In this document: piece by piece, positions 44,289 through 53,095 of the stretch
Layout: the number at the start of each line of letters is the position of its first letter
Position numbering within the stretch: position 1 is the first letter of the stretch
NCBI RefSeq assembly: GCF_017498545.1
Contig: NZ_CP071793.1
Coordinates: 3,224,001-3,288,000, forward strand
Length of the DNA: 64,000 nucleotides
Direction of reading: 5' to 3'
Source of the DNA: Sulfidibacter corallicola
Lineage (GTDB): Bacteria; Acidobacteriota; Holophagae; Acanthopleuribacterales; Acanthopleuribacteraceae
Notes under the pieces: generated by a model
What the model was told of the DNA's origin: nothing
What the model saw: the letters and a program-made list of their open reading frames with translations, nothing else
Databases searched by the model: none
Position numbers and translations under genes: made by a program

Positions 44289-45083
44289 ATGACGCCCCAA
44301 CCCGATTCCCACGCGACGCACACGACGTCGTCAGAGAAGACGCCGATCCTACAAGTGGAGGGTGTGGCGAGACGGTTTGGCGGCGAATCGGTCCTTCGCG
44401 ACGTAGCGTTGCGGCTCCACGACAAGGAGACGCTGGCGGTGTTGGGTCGCTCGGGCTGCGGCAAGACGACCCTGCTGAAAATCCTGGCCGGATTGACCGA
44501 ACTGGACGCGGGTCGCATCTGGCTCGAAGGCCGAGAGATCACCCACCTGCCGCCGCAAAAGCGCGATATCGTCTACCTTTACCAGGAGCCCCTGCTGCTG
44601 CCCCACTTGAATCTTTTCGAGAACATCGCGTTCGGCTTGCGATTGCGTCATCTGCCCCAGGCTGAAATCTCATCGCGGGTGACCCGATTGATCGAAGAGC
44701 TGCAACTCAGCGATCACACCCGCAAAATGCCGCACCAGCTCTCGGGCGGACAGCGTCAGCGGGTGGCGTTCGGGCGGGCGTTGATCGTGCAGCCCAGCCT
44801 GTTGTTGCTGGACGAGCCCTTCAGCAATCTGGACGTGGAGATTCGGGCCCATATGCAGACGTTGTTCAAGAAGATCGCGGCCGATTTCGGGATACCGTCG
44901 CTCTTCGTGACCCACGACCTCAAGGAAGCGCTGTTGATGGGCGATCGTTGGGCGCACATGCGCGACGGGGTGCTGTGTACCTATCCCAACCGCCAAGCCT
45001 TCGTGGAGGATCCGGCGGTGGGCGTCCTGCGCGAGATCGAGTTCTGGTCGGGCCTCGCCGACGAAGGTGCGGAGCCGCGGTGA
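44289..45083 (+). CDS. ABC transporter ATP-binding protein (PotA/FbpC-like)
   Basis: This 264-residue ATPase has Walker A GRSGCGKTT, Q-loop LYQEPLLLPHL, signature LSGGQRQRVAFGRAL, Walker B LLLLDEPFSNLD and H-loop VTHDLKEAL. It has no C-terminal TOBE regulatory domain. It is the only orphan ATPase near the two permease genes that lack one, so it most likely energises the YnjB-type importer. It lies on the same strand as that operon but 3.4 kb downstream, beyond a repeat array and the minus-strand radical SAM unit. The ATG at 44289 follows GGAGG; an in-frame upstream ATG at 44232 has no such site. Confidence 0.9.
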   Translation: MTPQPDSHATHTTSSEKTPILQVEGVARRFGGESVLRDVALRLHDKETLAVLGRSGCGKTTLLKILAGLTELDAGRIWLEGREITHLPPQKRDIVYLYQEPLLLPHLNLFENIAFGLRLRHLPQAEISSRVTRLIEELQLSDHTRKMPHQLSGGQRQRVAFGRALIVQPSLLLLDEPFSNLDVEIRAHMQTLFKKIAADFGIPSLFVTHDLKEALLMGDRWAHMRDGVLCTYPNRQAFVEDPAVGVLREIEFWSGLADEGAEPR

Positions 45084-46107
45084 GCCCGGAAGCCGAGAGA
45101 GGCGTCGTGCCTGTAGGTTGGCCCGCTGGGCCGACACATCGAAGCAACCCGAGCAACTACAATCAATTGCGCCAAAGAGCGAAGCCAATCACTCCCCTGG
45201 CCGCGCGCCAACGAAGCCACAAAGCCCACAGTTCCCGCATTGCGAGAGAGGCGAAAGGCCTGTAGGTGGAGCAGCTTGCTCCACCAAACGGAGCACATAA
45301 CCTCCAAAGAATCAGTGTTTTCAAGAGCGAAGCACGCATGTTTGCCGTAACTTCTTCATCGAAGAACGGAACTTCGGGGAGCCCCCATTTCGAGAGAGGC
45401 GTCAGGCCTGTAGGTGGAGCAGCTTGCTCCACCAATCGAAGCAACTCATCTTTTTCATTCCAAAGGGTTTATGAGCGAGACACATGCCTCTGCGGCAAAT
45501 TTTTCATCGAAGGTCCAGCCTGAAGAGAGCCCGCGTGTTTTGAGAGGCGTTCATGCTGTAGGTGCCGGGCCTGTCCGGGGCGCTGGGCCCACGCCTCTCT
45601 CGAGATACGGGTTTTCAGGGATTGGACACTTCGAAGAGTCGGCCCGGCGGGCATACCGCCCGTGACGAACCTACCGCCATGACGCCCCTCTCCACATGCG
45701 GGAACTCCGCAGATGGGCGCTTCGTTGAAAAAGATACTTCCGAGATCCGCGCTTCGCTCATAAGATTTTCAGAACAAGGTAGATGAAAGGCTTCGATTGG
45801 TGGAGCTGGCAGCTCCACCTACAGGCTTGACGGCCCTCTCACGATGCGGGAACTTTGGACTTCATGGCTTCGGATTGGGGAGGTGAGGGGAATGATCTGC
45901 TTCGCTCTTTGGCGCATCTGATTGCTGTTGCTTGGGTAGCTTCGATTGGTGGAGCTGGCAGCTCCACCTACCGGCCCGACGAATCTCTCGACTTGCGGGC
46001 TCCTTGGACGATCGTTCTTCGATGAACGGAGACAAGCAGTCATCGACACTCAATTCTGAAACCGATGAGCACCGCCGAAAGACCGAGGCCGCCCGGCGGT
46101 TGCTACA
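45084..46107. repeat. Right array of the 148-149 bp hairpin repeat (four forward, three inverted units)
   Basis: Forward hairpin cores begin at 45113, 45262, 45410 and 45558 (spacing 149, 148, 148). Inverted cores end at 45674, 45822 and 45971 (148, 149). The best cores are GTAGGTGGAGCAGCTTGCTC CACC (45262-45285 and 45410-45433) and GGTGGAGCTGGCAGCTCCAC CTAC (45799-45822 and 45948-45971). The array fills the convergent junction between the ABC ATPase (plus) and the phosphatase-superfamily gene (minus). About 130 bases at the right end have no clear unit. Confidence 0.87.
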
Positions 46108-48300
46108 TTAATATATGGAAGCACCGTCCATTTTGACGTCGGTCTCGACGTCCATCAGGTCGAGGATCGAGGGGCACATGTCGGCCATTTCCGGGCTTTC
46201 CTTTTTCATCGGGATCGAGCTGAACAAGATCCCCTGGACGTCGGCCGGCGCCAGCGAGCAGTGATCCCCGGACCAGTTCTTGGGGTTGATCTCGGTGATC
46301 TTGCTGGGAAGACCCCCCAGGGTGGTGTCCCAGGACACGCGCCACAGCGGCGCGGTCGCCACCCGCAGGTCGGGCGTCTCGCCCGGGTCGTAGTCGCTGT
46401 ACATCTCGTCGCGGGTGAACACCTTGCGCACGGGGTGCAGGCCCGTCTCCTCGTCGACGAAGGCCTCCAATTTCTCGATCAGTTCGCGACACACGGCGTC
46501 GTACTCTTCCGCCTTCACCGAACCCTCCGGCTCACGGCCCTCCAGGTTGATGAAAATCATGCCCAACCCCAGGGCGTAGGCCTTGGTGTTTTCCCAATCC
46601 ACGTAGTTGAACGGCGTCTGGGCATTCTGCAAATCATCCAACTTCATGGTGGTCCCCAGCACGTTTTTCTTCAGCTTAAGATAGCCGTTGGCGTGCAGCC
46701 AGGTGTTGAAGTGGAACTGGTAGCGGAACGACGCGAAACCGTGGTCCGAGCACACGATGAGGGCGGTCTTCTCGAAATCGATCTTGCCCATGGCGTTGCC
46801 GACGATGCTGTCCATGCGCCGGTAGGTCTCGCGTAACGCCTCCTGGTAGCGGGGACCCACGTCCGGTTCGTAGAGCGGGTGACCCTCGTCCCAGTAGCGC
46901 CACAGAATGTGACCCACGCGATCGGTGAAACTGAAGACCTGCACGAACAGATCTCGGTCGTTTTGGTCCAGGAACGTTTCCATCATCTTCTCGAAGCGGG
47001 TCACGGTCAGATCCACATCCTCGAGAAAGTGTTCTTCATCCATCAGGGCTCCGCCGATGGACCAGGTATCCAGCGCCCAGCCCTGGGTTTTGTAGGGCTC
47101 CTCGGCCCAGATCTTCTTGGCGAGATCGGCCGGATAACTCAGCGGCAGCGGGGCCTCGGGGTGCAGGTTCACGGGCGTCAGGTACAGTTTGAAGATACCG
47201 TCGGCCTTGAGGTAATCCAGGTAGAAGCGGCCGAACCCCTTGAGCGTGATGATCGGATTCACCACGAACTCGAATTCGATGAAGTTGGACCACTCCCCTT
47301 CTTTGAGAGAAAAGGACTTGCCGCCCACGTCGACGGTCAGGGTATCACCGGAAACGCCGATGTCGGCGCGCAGCTCGAAATCCTTGGGCACCTCGTAGGG
47401 CTTGCCGGCGCGCTTGGCCTCGATCTCGGCCTGGGCATCGTAGAACAGCTTGTTGGGTGCGCCCAGGATACGCGTCTGGTAGGGCGAGGTGCCTTCGAGC
47501 CGGTTGATGATGACCGAGAACTGGTTCTCACCGGGATCGAAGGTCGCATCGTTGGTGAACAGCGAGGGTCGGCCGATGGTGCCGCGAATGTCGGGAACCG
47601 CCAGACCCGCAATCATTTCGCCGTTGAGCGGTTCGGCCGGAAAGGTCACCGGCAGGCGAACGATGCTGGCGGTCTTGCCCTTTTCTTCGAGCATGGTCCA
47701 AATGGGCTTGCCCTTGCGGACGGTCTCCACGCCGGGAATCTCCGACGGTAGCCAGGCCGTCACGGCGAAAAAGACCGGCACGGCCAATGCCAGGCCACCG
47801 ATGGCCGCGATCACGACCCGCTTGACGATGCGCGCACGGAAGAACAGCAGGAAGAGGAGCCAAAAGGCGACGATGTCGGCGATTGCGGCCAGGATGACGG
47901 GATTGTTCTCTCCGAACAGCACCGCCTCGCGCGTTTCACCGCGCAGGGCGAAGTCGGGAATGTAGGTGCCGTCCTTGCGGCGCAGGAAATCGAAGATCCC
48001 GGTACGGCCGGGGTTGATGCCCGTGGCGAACGTCGACCAGGAAACGGGTGTCTGCGGCGGATTGGTCGGGGTGAGTGGTTGGTAGCCCCCCATGTCGCGC
48101 AGCTTGGTCAGATTGGGAAGCTCACCTTGCGCCATCATGTCGCTGACGAGCTTGTGGTCGGCACCGTCGAAACCGAGGACCACGACCTTCTTGGGTCCGG
48201 TCTGGGCCAGGGCCATGCCGGCGCCGAACATCGACATCAAACCCAGCATGCACAACATTCTGCCAAGTCGGGCGGCCCGAAATCCAATTGCAGCAGCCAT
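46108..48300 (-). CDS. Alkaline-phosphatase-superfamily phosphodiesterase with two internal membrane helices
   Basis: This 730-residue protein has an N-terminal signal segment (MLCMLGLMSMFGAGMALAQ). Family motifs are VVVLGFDGADHKLV (metal-ligand Asp near 45), PPQTPVSWSTFATGINPGRT (nucleophile region about 80-100), FSFTDRVGHILW and VCSDHGFASF (metal ligands). These place it among type I phosphodiesterase/nucleotide pyrophosphatase-like enzymes. Two hydrophobic helices (about 134-154 and 161-183) are inserted soon after the nucleophile region, an unusual place. The enzyme probably faces the periplasm while anchored. The substrate is unknown. The start at 48300 has a weak AAGGATGG site. Confidence 0.85.
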   Translation of the reverse strand: MAAAIGFRAARLGRMLCMLGLMSMFGAGMALAQTGPKKVVVLGFDGADHKLVSDMMAQGELPNLTKLRDMGGYQPLTPTNPPQTPVSWSTFATGINPGRTGIFDFLRRKDGTYIPDFALRGETREAVLFGENNPVILAAIADIVAFWLLFLLFFRARIVKRVVIAAIGGLALAVPVFFAVTAWLPSEIPGVETVRKGKPIWTMLEEKGKTASIVRLPVTFPAEPLNGEMIAGLAVPDIRGTIGRPSLFTNDATFDPGENQFSVIINRLEGTSPYQTRILGAPNKLFYDAQAEIEAKRAGKPYEVPKDFELRADIGVSGDTLTVDVGGKSFSLKEGEWSNFIEFEFVVNPIITLKGFGRFYLDYLKADGIFKLYLTPVNLHPEAPLPLSYPADLAKKIWAEEPYKTQGWALDTWSIGGALMDEEHFLEDVDLTVTRFEKMMETFLDQNDRDLFVQVFSFTDRVGHILWRYWDEGHPLYEPDVGPRYQEALRETYRRMDSIVGNAMGKIDFEKTALIVCSDHGFASFRYQFHFNTWLHANGYLKLKKNVLGTTMKLDDLQNAQTPFNYVDWENTKAYALGLGMIFINLEGREPEGSVKAEEYDAVCRELIEKLEAFVDEETGLHPVRKVFTRDEMYSDYDPGETPDLRVATAPLWRVSWDTTLGGLPSKITEINPKNWSGDHCSLAPADVQGILFSSIPMKKESPEMADMCPSILDLMDVETDVKMDGASIY

Positions 48301-48387
48301 CTCTCAACCATCCTTTTCTCGTCCTCGACCCGCGAGGAACGGCTTTATCCTATATCTGCGGTTCCCGACGCGCGCCGAGAGCTTCGG

Positions 48388-49995
48388 TCACGCCTCCACA
48401 TCCGGCGGATGGGGCAGGAACGTCAAATCCTGTTCGTTGCCGATCACCTGGTTCATGTGCCATTCGTTGCGAAACAGGGCGACCGGGCGCTGGGCTTCGT
48501 CTTCCATCAAGGTGAAGGTGAAGGCTTCGGGCGAGTCGAAGTCGCCGACAATCCACCGGGAAGCGGTGTAGTCGAGACGCTCAAAGCGAACCTCACAGCG
48601 ATACTCTTCCTTCATGCGCTCCTTGAAGACTTCCAACTGCAGCTCACCCACAGCCGCCAGGACCGGGGTTCGCGAGTAGGAACGCGGATCGTAGAAAACC
48701 TGCACGACGCCTTCCTCTCCCAACTGCTCCATGCCCTTGCGAAACGACTTGTTGTGGGTCTGATCCGCCAAATGGACGCGGCAGAACAATTCGGGTGCGA
48801 ACCGCGGGAAGGAAGGGATGCGATAGGGTTTGCCGGCGGTCAGCAGGTCGCCGGACCGAAACAGGCCGGGATTGACCAGGCCGACGATGTCGCCGGGATA
48901 GGCCTCCTCGATGATTTCCCGCTTCTGGCCGAACAGGCGGTAGGGGAAGCTCAGCTTGACCTTTTTCCCGGAACGCAAATGCTTGACGGACATGTTCTTC
49001 TGGAACTTCCCGGTAGCGACGCGCATGAAGGCCACGCGATCGCGATGGGCCTTGTTCATGTTGGCCTGGATCTTATACACGAAGCCCGAGAACTCCTCCG
49101 TCTCGGGAGGCACTTCGCCTTCCACCGTCTTCAGGGCACCGGGACTGGGGGCCAACTCGGTGAAGTGGTCCAGGAAGTTGTCGAGCCCGAAGTTGTTGAT
49201 CGCACAGGCGAAAAAGACCGGGGTCATTTCCCCTTCGTGGAACAGGTCGACGTCGAAGGGATGAATCAGGCCCTCGACCATCTCCAGCTCTTCATCGAGC
49301 AGGTTGCGATCGTGCTCGTCGACCATTTCGGCGAAGTGGGGATCTTCCAGGCCGGCGGTGGCGACCGGCGCCTTCCACTGTCCGCCGGAGGTGCGTTCGT
49401 AGAGGTGGACCTTGCGGTTGGGACGCTCGTAGACGCCCTTGAAATCGCCCGGTTCGCCAATCGGCCAAGTCATCGGTACCGCCAGAATGCCCAGCACCTT
49501 TTCCACCTCGTCCAACAGCTCGAACGGGTTGAGGCTGGGGCGGTCCATCTTGTTGATGATCGTGAAAATCGGGATGCCCCGCTCGCGGCAGACCTTGAAC
49601 AGCTTGATCGTCTGGGGCTCGACGCCCTTGGCCGCGTCCAAAAGCATGATGGCACTGTCCACGGCCATCAGGGTGCGATAGGTGTCTTCGGAGAAATCTT
49701 GGTGGCCCGGGGTATCCAACAGGTTGTAACAAATGTTGTTGTAATCGAATTGAAGCGCGGTGGAGGTGACCGAGATACCGCGTCGCTGTTCCATTTCCAT
49801 CCAGTCGGACACGGTTTGGTGGCGGTTGGCCTTTTGGGTGACCATGCCGGCGCGCTGGATCGCACCGCCGTAGAGCAGCAATTTCTCGGTGAGCGTGGTT
49901 TTGCCGGCATCGGGGTGGGAAATGATGGCGAAGGTGCGCCGGCGATCGATTTCTTGCTTGAGTTCGGCCTGAAAGCCGCTGGGATCGGTGGACAT
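48388..49995 (-). CDS. prfC: Peptide chain release factor 3
   Basis: This 535-residue translational GTPase recycles RF1/RF2 after termination. It has G1 SHPDAGKT (26-33), G2 EMEQRRGISVT, G3 DTPGHQDF and G4 NKMD, and the RF3-specific SDWMEMEQRRGISVTSTALQ region. The second and third domains run to the end with RIPSFPRFAPELFCRVHLAD. I prefer the ATG at 49993-49995 (GAGG upstream) to a TTG six bases before. It is divergent from the ABC-F gene, another ribosome-associated factor, across a 392-base gap. Confidence 0.96.
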   Translation of the reverse strand: MSTDPSGFQAELKQEIDRRRTFAIISHPDAGKTTLTEKLLLYGGAIQRAGMVTQKANRHQTVSDWMEMEQRRGISVTSTALQFDYNNICYNLLDTPGHQDFSEDTYRTLMAVDSAIMLLDAAKGVEPQTIKLFKVCRERGIPIFTIINKMDRPSLNPFELLDEVEKVLGILAVPMTWPIGEPGDFKGVYERPNRKVHLYERTSGGQWKAPVATAGLEDPHFAEMVDEHDRNLLDEELEMVEGLIHPFDVDLFHEGEMTPVFFACAINNFGLDNFLDHFTELAPSPGALKTVEGEVPPETEEFSGFVYKIQANMNKAHRDRVAFMRVATGKFQKNMSVKHLRSGKKVKLSFPYRLFGQKREIIEEAYPGDIVGLVNPGLFRSGDLLTAGKPYRIPSFPRFAPELFCRVHLADQTHNKSFRKGMEQLGEEGVVQVFYDPRSYSRTPVLAAVGELQLEVFKERMKEEYRCEVRFERLDYTASRWIVGDFDSPEAFTFTLMEDEAQRPVALFRNEWHMNQVIGNEQDLTFLPHPPDVEA

Positions 49996-50387
49996 GAACA
50001 AACCTCATTCGTGTGGCCCGCCCGCAGGCGCGGCCGTGAAACCAATGATTCTATCACGTCTGTGAACGCGGTGTACGTGACGGCGCGGATCCCGACGGAT
50101 GGGGACCGGGCTGGCGCCGAAAGTCAGGCTCTGTTAACATTGCAGGCGCCGCGCGACCCAGCACCCCGCAAATGCGGAAACGCCCGTCGGTTTTCCGGCT
50201 CGAGCCCGTCCCCAGATACGGGTGGTCCCCGCAAAACGCGCCAAGGAAGCCAGGCACCAACCCAGCCGATGGGTGCGGCCCAACGATTCCGATACCGCGT
50301 GCTTCCAGCGCCGTCCCGAGCATGCCGATCCCGTTCGATCGGGCTCGGATCCGGCCGCAGGCTGCACCCGTTCTTGTGAGGCAGTTC
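49996..50387. other. Divergent intergenic region between prfC and ABC-F gene
   Basis: This gap should hold promoters for both translation-factor genes. TGTTAACATTG near 50127-50137 is the most AT-rich spot and a possible -10 region, but no -35 partner is clear. ABC-F genes are sometimes controlled by leader attenuation; I see no leader peptide or terminator pair that would prove it. Confidence 0.4.
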
Positions 50388-52346
50388 ATGATCAATCTCA
50401 TCAACATCGTCAAACGCTACGGCACCCGGGTTCTTTTCGAAGACGTCAACCTGCGTTTCGATCCCGGTAAACGCTACGGAATCGTGGGGGCGAACGGCGC
50501 AGGCAAATCGACGCTGTTGCGCGTGGTCACCGGTGAAGAAACCGCCGACGGTGGCGACGTCACCATGCCCACCCGCATCAACCTGGGCACCCTGACCCAG
50601 GACCACTTCGCCTTCGAGGACGTGCCGATCGTGCAAGTGGTCATGAAGGGCAAGCCGGTGCTGTCCAACGCCTTCGAAGAAAAAGAAGTCCTGTTGGACG
50701 ATCCCGATTCCGACATTCACCGCATCGCGGAACTGGAAGAGATCATCGCCGATCACGACGGCTATGCCGCCGAAGCGCGCATCGCCGAGATGCTGGAAGG
50801 CCTCGGCATTCCCACCGAAAAACACTACCAGCCCATGAAGGTGCTCTCCGGTGGTTACAAGCTGCGCGTCCTGTTGGCCCAGTGCCTGTTCGGCGACCCC
50901 GACGCGCTGTTGCTGGACGAGCCCACCAACCACTTGGACATCTACTCCATCAAATGGCTGGAGGACTATCTCAATACCTGTCGCGCGGTGGTGTTGGTGG
51001 TCTCCCACGATCGCGAGTTCCTGAATGCGGTCTGCACCCACATGGTCGACGTGGATTACGGCACCACCAAGCTCTACACCGGTAACTACGACCAGTTCCT
51101 GGAGCAGAAGGCGCTTGACGAAGAAATGCGCCAGATCGAAACGGAAAAGCGGGAAAAACGCATCGACGAACTGAACGCGTTCGTGACGCGCTTCAAGGCC
51201 AAGGCCTCCAAGGCCCGCCAGGCGTCGAGCAAGGCCAAGCAGATCGAACGCATGGAAAAGACGATCGAGGCGCCCCGGTACAGCTCGCGCGTCTTTCCGC
51301 GCATCCAGTTCACCCCTTGCCGACCTCCTGGCAAACAGGTCCTGGAAATCAAGGATTTAGGCAAGAGCTTCGGCGACAAAGAGGTCTTGCGCAACGTCAC
51401 GTTCGACGTCTACCGCAACGACAAGATCGCCATCCTGGGCCCCAACGGCGTAGGCAAGTCGACGCTCCTGAAAATCCTGGTGGGCGAGTTGGAGGCCAGC
51501 GTGGGCCACGTCGAGTGGGGTCACGAAACCTACCCGCAGTACTTCTCCCAGGATCACGGCGAGGCCCTGGACAAAAACACTTCGCTCTACGAGTGGCTGT
51601 ACAGCTTCGCGCCCGGCGAGACGATCGGCGCCATTCGCGGCACGCTCGGCAACCTGCTGTTCTCCGGCGACGACGTGCACAAACAGACCTCGGCCCTGTC
51701 CGGCGGCGAAGCGGCCCGCCTGGTGATCTCCAAGCTAGTACTGCTGAAGGGCAACGTCCTGATCTTGGACGAACCGACCAACCACCTGGACATGGAGGCG
51801 ATCGAGTCGTTGGTCGAAGCGATCGAGTCCTTCGACGGCACCGTCCTGCTGGTCAGCCACAACCGCTACGTCGTGGACCGGCTGGCCACCAAGATTCTCG
51901 AGATTCGTCCCGAGGGCATCGATCTCTTCGACGGCACCTATGCCGAGTTCCTCGAGAAGGTCGGCGCCGATTACCTGAGTTACCAGGTGGACCTGCGCGC
52001 CGAGAAGAAGGCCGAAAAGCGCGAGAAGAAGAAAAAGTCGACGGGCGACGCCAACCGCAAAAAACGGTCGGACAATCGCAAGGTGTTCAATGCCGAAGCC
52101 AAGCCCTTGAAAGAGAAGAACAAGGCGATCGAAGCCGAGGTCGAGGGCCTCGAAGAACAACTCGAAGCCATCAAGGACCTGTTTTCGGATCCCAACTATT
52201 TCGCCAAGACCGATCCCGCCGAAGTTCGCGGCAAGGACCAGGAAAAGCGGAACCTCGAATCGGCGTTGGAGGCCAAATACGCGGCCTGGGAAGAGATCAA
52301 CACGGCGCTGGAAGCCCTGAAGGAAAAGCACGGCGTGGAGGAGTGA
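50388..52346 (+). CDS. ABC-F family ribosome-associated ATPase
   Basis: This 652-residue soluble protein has two ABC domains: Walker A GANGAGKST (34-42), signature LSGGYKLRVLLAQ and LLLDEPTNHLD in the first; GPNGVGKST, LSGGEAARLVIS and LILDEPTNHLD in the second. The inter-domain linker is the charged EEMRQIETEKREKRIDELNA stretch typical of ABC-F. A C-terminal Lys/Glu-rich coiled coil (about 550-652) resembles Uup/YbiT-type tails. ABC-F proteins act on the ribosomal E site in translation rescue or antibiotic protection; which applies here is not certain. The ATG at 50388 follows GAGG. Confidence 0.93.
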   Translation: MINLINIVKRYGTRVLFEDVNLRFDPGKRYGIVGANGAGKSTLLRVVTGEETADGGDVTMPTRINLGTLTQDHFAFEDVPIVQVVMKGKPVLSNAFEEKEVLLDDPDSDIHRIAELEEIIADHDGYAAEARIAEMLEGLGIPTEKHYQPMKVLSGGYKLRVLLAQCLFGDPDALLLDEPTNHLDIYSIKWLEDYLNTCRAVVLVVSHDREFLNAVCTHMVDVDYGTTKLYTGNYDQFLEQKALDEEMRQIETEKREKRIDELNAFVTRFKAKASKARQASSKAKQIERMEKTIEAPRYSSRVFPRIQFTPCRPPGKQVLEIKDLGKSFGDKEVLRNVTFDVYRNDKIAILGPNGVGKSTLLKILVGELEASVGHVEWGHETYPQYFSQDHGEALDKNTSLYEWLYSFAPGETIGAIRGTLGNLLFSGDDVHKQTSALSGGEAARLVISKLVLLKGNVLILDEPTNHLDMEAIESLVEAIESFDGTVLLVSHNRYVVDRLATKILEIRPEGIDLFDGTYAEFLEKVGADYLSYQVDLRAEKKAEKREKKKKSTGDANRKKRSDNRKVFNAEAKPLKEKNKAIEAEVEGLEEQLEAIKDLFSDPNYFAKTDPAEVRGKDQEKRNLESALEAKYAAWEEINTALEALKEKHGVEE

Positions 52347-52454
52347 GTCCGGCTCACGACGTGCCACGGGACAGGCTCCCGCTCCGGGCCAACCCGATGC
52401 TTGGTCGGTCGTTGTTCGCGACCAACCGGAGGCCCGCAACTGTAATCCTTCACC

Positions 52455-52520
52455 ATCGACCAAATGCTTGGATGGTCACCGTTCGCGGCCAATCCTGGAG
52501 GGATGGCCAGCCCTGTGTTG
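52455..52520. repeat. Inverted dispersed repeat unit left of palindrome
   Basis: ATCGACCAAATGCTTGGATG then GTCACCGTTCGCGGCCAATC CTGGAGGGATGGCC: in reverse complement it matches the units right of the palindrome (GGCCATCCCTTCAGGATTGG) and the decayed copy at 13.2 kb. So the inverted symmetry extends beyond the palindrome ends. Confidence 0.75.
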
Positions 52521-52535
52521 GGATCATTACTAGAT

Positions 52536-52854
52536 AAAAACGCGTGCCGTAGGCACGCCACCAGCGGGCACCCAGAAGGGGTGAAACAATACAGCGAAGG
52601 GTGAGGTGCCGGAGGCACCGTAACCCTGGTTGTTCGGGGTTCCTGGACCCCAGCCCCAACGGGGCGGCTCCGCCAAGGGCTTCGAAGGTAAAGGGAACTC
52701 GGCGAGGGACGCTTCGTAGTCCCGCCCCGTTGGGGCTGGGGTTCGGGCACTCCAAAGAACCAGGGTTGCGTCGGCGCTGCCTCCTTAACCCTTCGCTGTA
52801 ATGTGTCGTCCCTACAGGACGCCTGCTGGTGGCGTGCCTACGGCACGCGTTTTT
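52536..52854. repeat. Palindromic element copy 2 with perfect 30-bp terminal inverted repeats
   Basis: The first 30 bases (52536-52565, beginning AAAAACGCGTGCCGTAGGCA) are the exact reverse complement of the last 30 (52825-52854, ending TACGGCACGCGTTTTT). Inward, both arms carry ACAGCGAAGGGT, AACCCTGGTT and CCCCAGCCCCAACGGGGCGG in mirrored order, so most of the 319 bases can pair. It has no open frame of note. The form is MITE-like, but no transposase or clear target duplication is seen. Confidence 0.88.
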
Positions 52855-52869
52855 ATGAATGGTGGCCCA

Positions 52870-53050
52870 AACATGGATTTGGCCATCCCTTCAGGATTGG
52901 CCCGGGACGACATCCATCCGTGGATGGGTTGGGGTGGAAGGTTTGCCATCCCTTCAGGATTGGCCCGGGACGATCGACCATCCATGGATGGGTTGACAGG
53001 AAAGGTGGCCATCCCGCCTGGATTGCCCGCGACCACCCTTCGCCGGCGCA
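52870..53050. repeat. Tandem GGCCATCCC-type units, period about 64 bp
   Basis: TTTGGCCATCCCTTCAGGAT TGGCCCGGGACGA begins near 52876 and again near 52940; a third, decayed unit (TGGCCATCCCGCCTGGATTG) begins near 53006. The first two are followed by CATCCGTGGATGGGTTG or CATCCATGGATGGGTTG, a short palindrome. Confidence 0.8.
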
Positions 53051-53095
53051 TGGCCCCGCCCAAGATTGGCCTCAAAGGCATTTTGGCGGAACCGA

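Larger units (their letters stand above)
52347..53095. other. Convergent repeat-rich non-coding region
   Basis: The region lies between the ABC-F gene (plus) and rsmD (minus). It holds, in order, an inverted GGCCAATCC-type unit (about 52455-52520), the palindromic element (52536-52854) and tandem GGCCATCCC units (52870-53050). No gene is present. The composition repeats that of 27.1-27.8 kb. Confidence 0.75.

Noticed and set aside
45084..46107. CRISPR array
   Set aside because: The repeat period of 148-149 bp is far too long, the parts between hairpins are themselves related, units occur in both orientations and no cas genes are present.
40921..46107. Integron attC cassette array
   Set aside because: Units have regular spacing and hairpins, but I find no RYYYAAC/GTTRRRY core sites and no integrase gene, and the arrays contain no cassette genes between hairpins.
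52536..52854. Insertion sequence with a transposase
   Set aside because: The terminal inverted repeats are IS-like, but the 319 bases are mostly palindromic and hold no transposase frame. It can only be a non-autonomous element or structural repeat.
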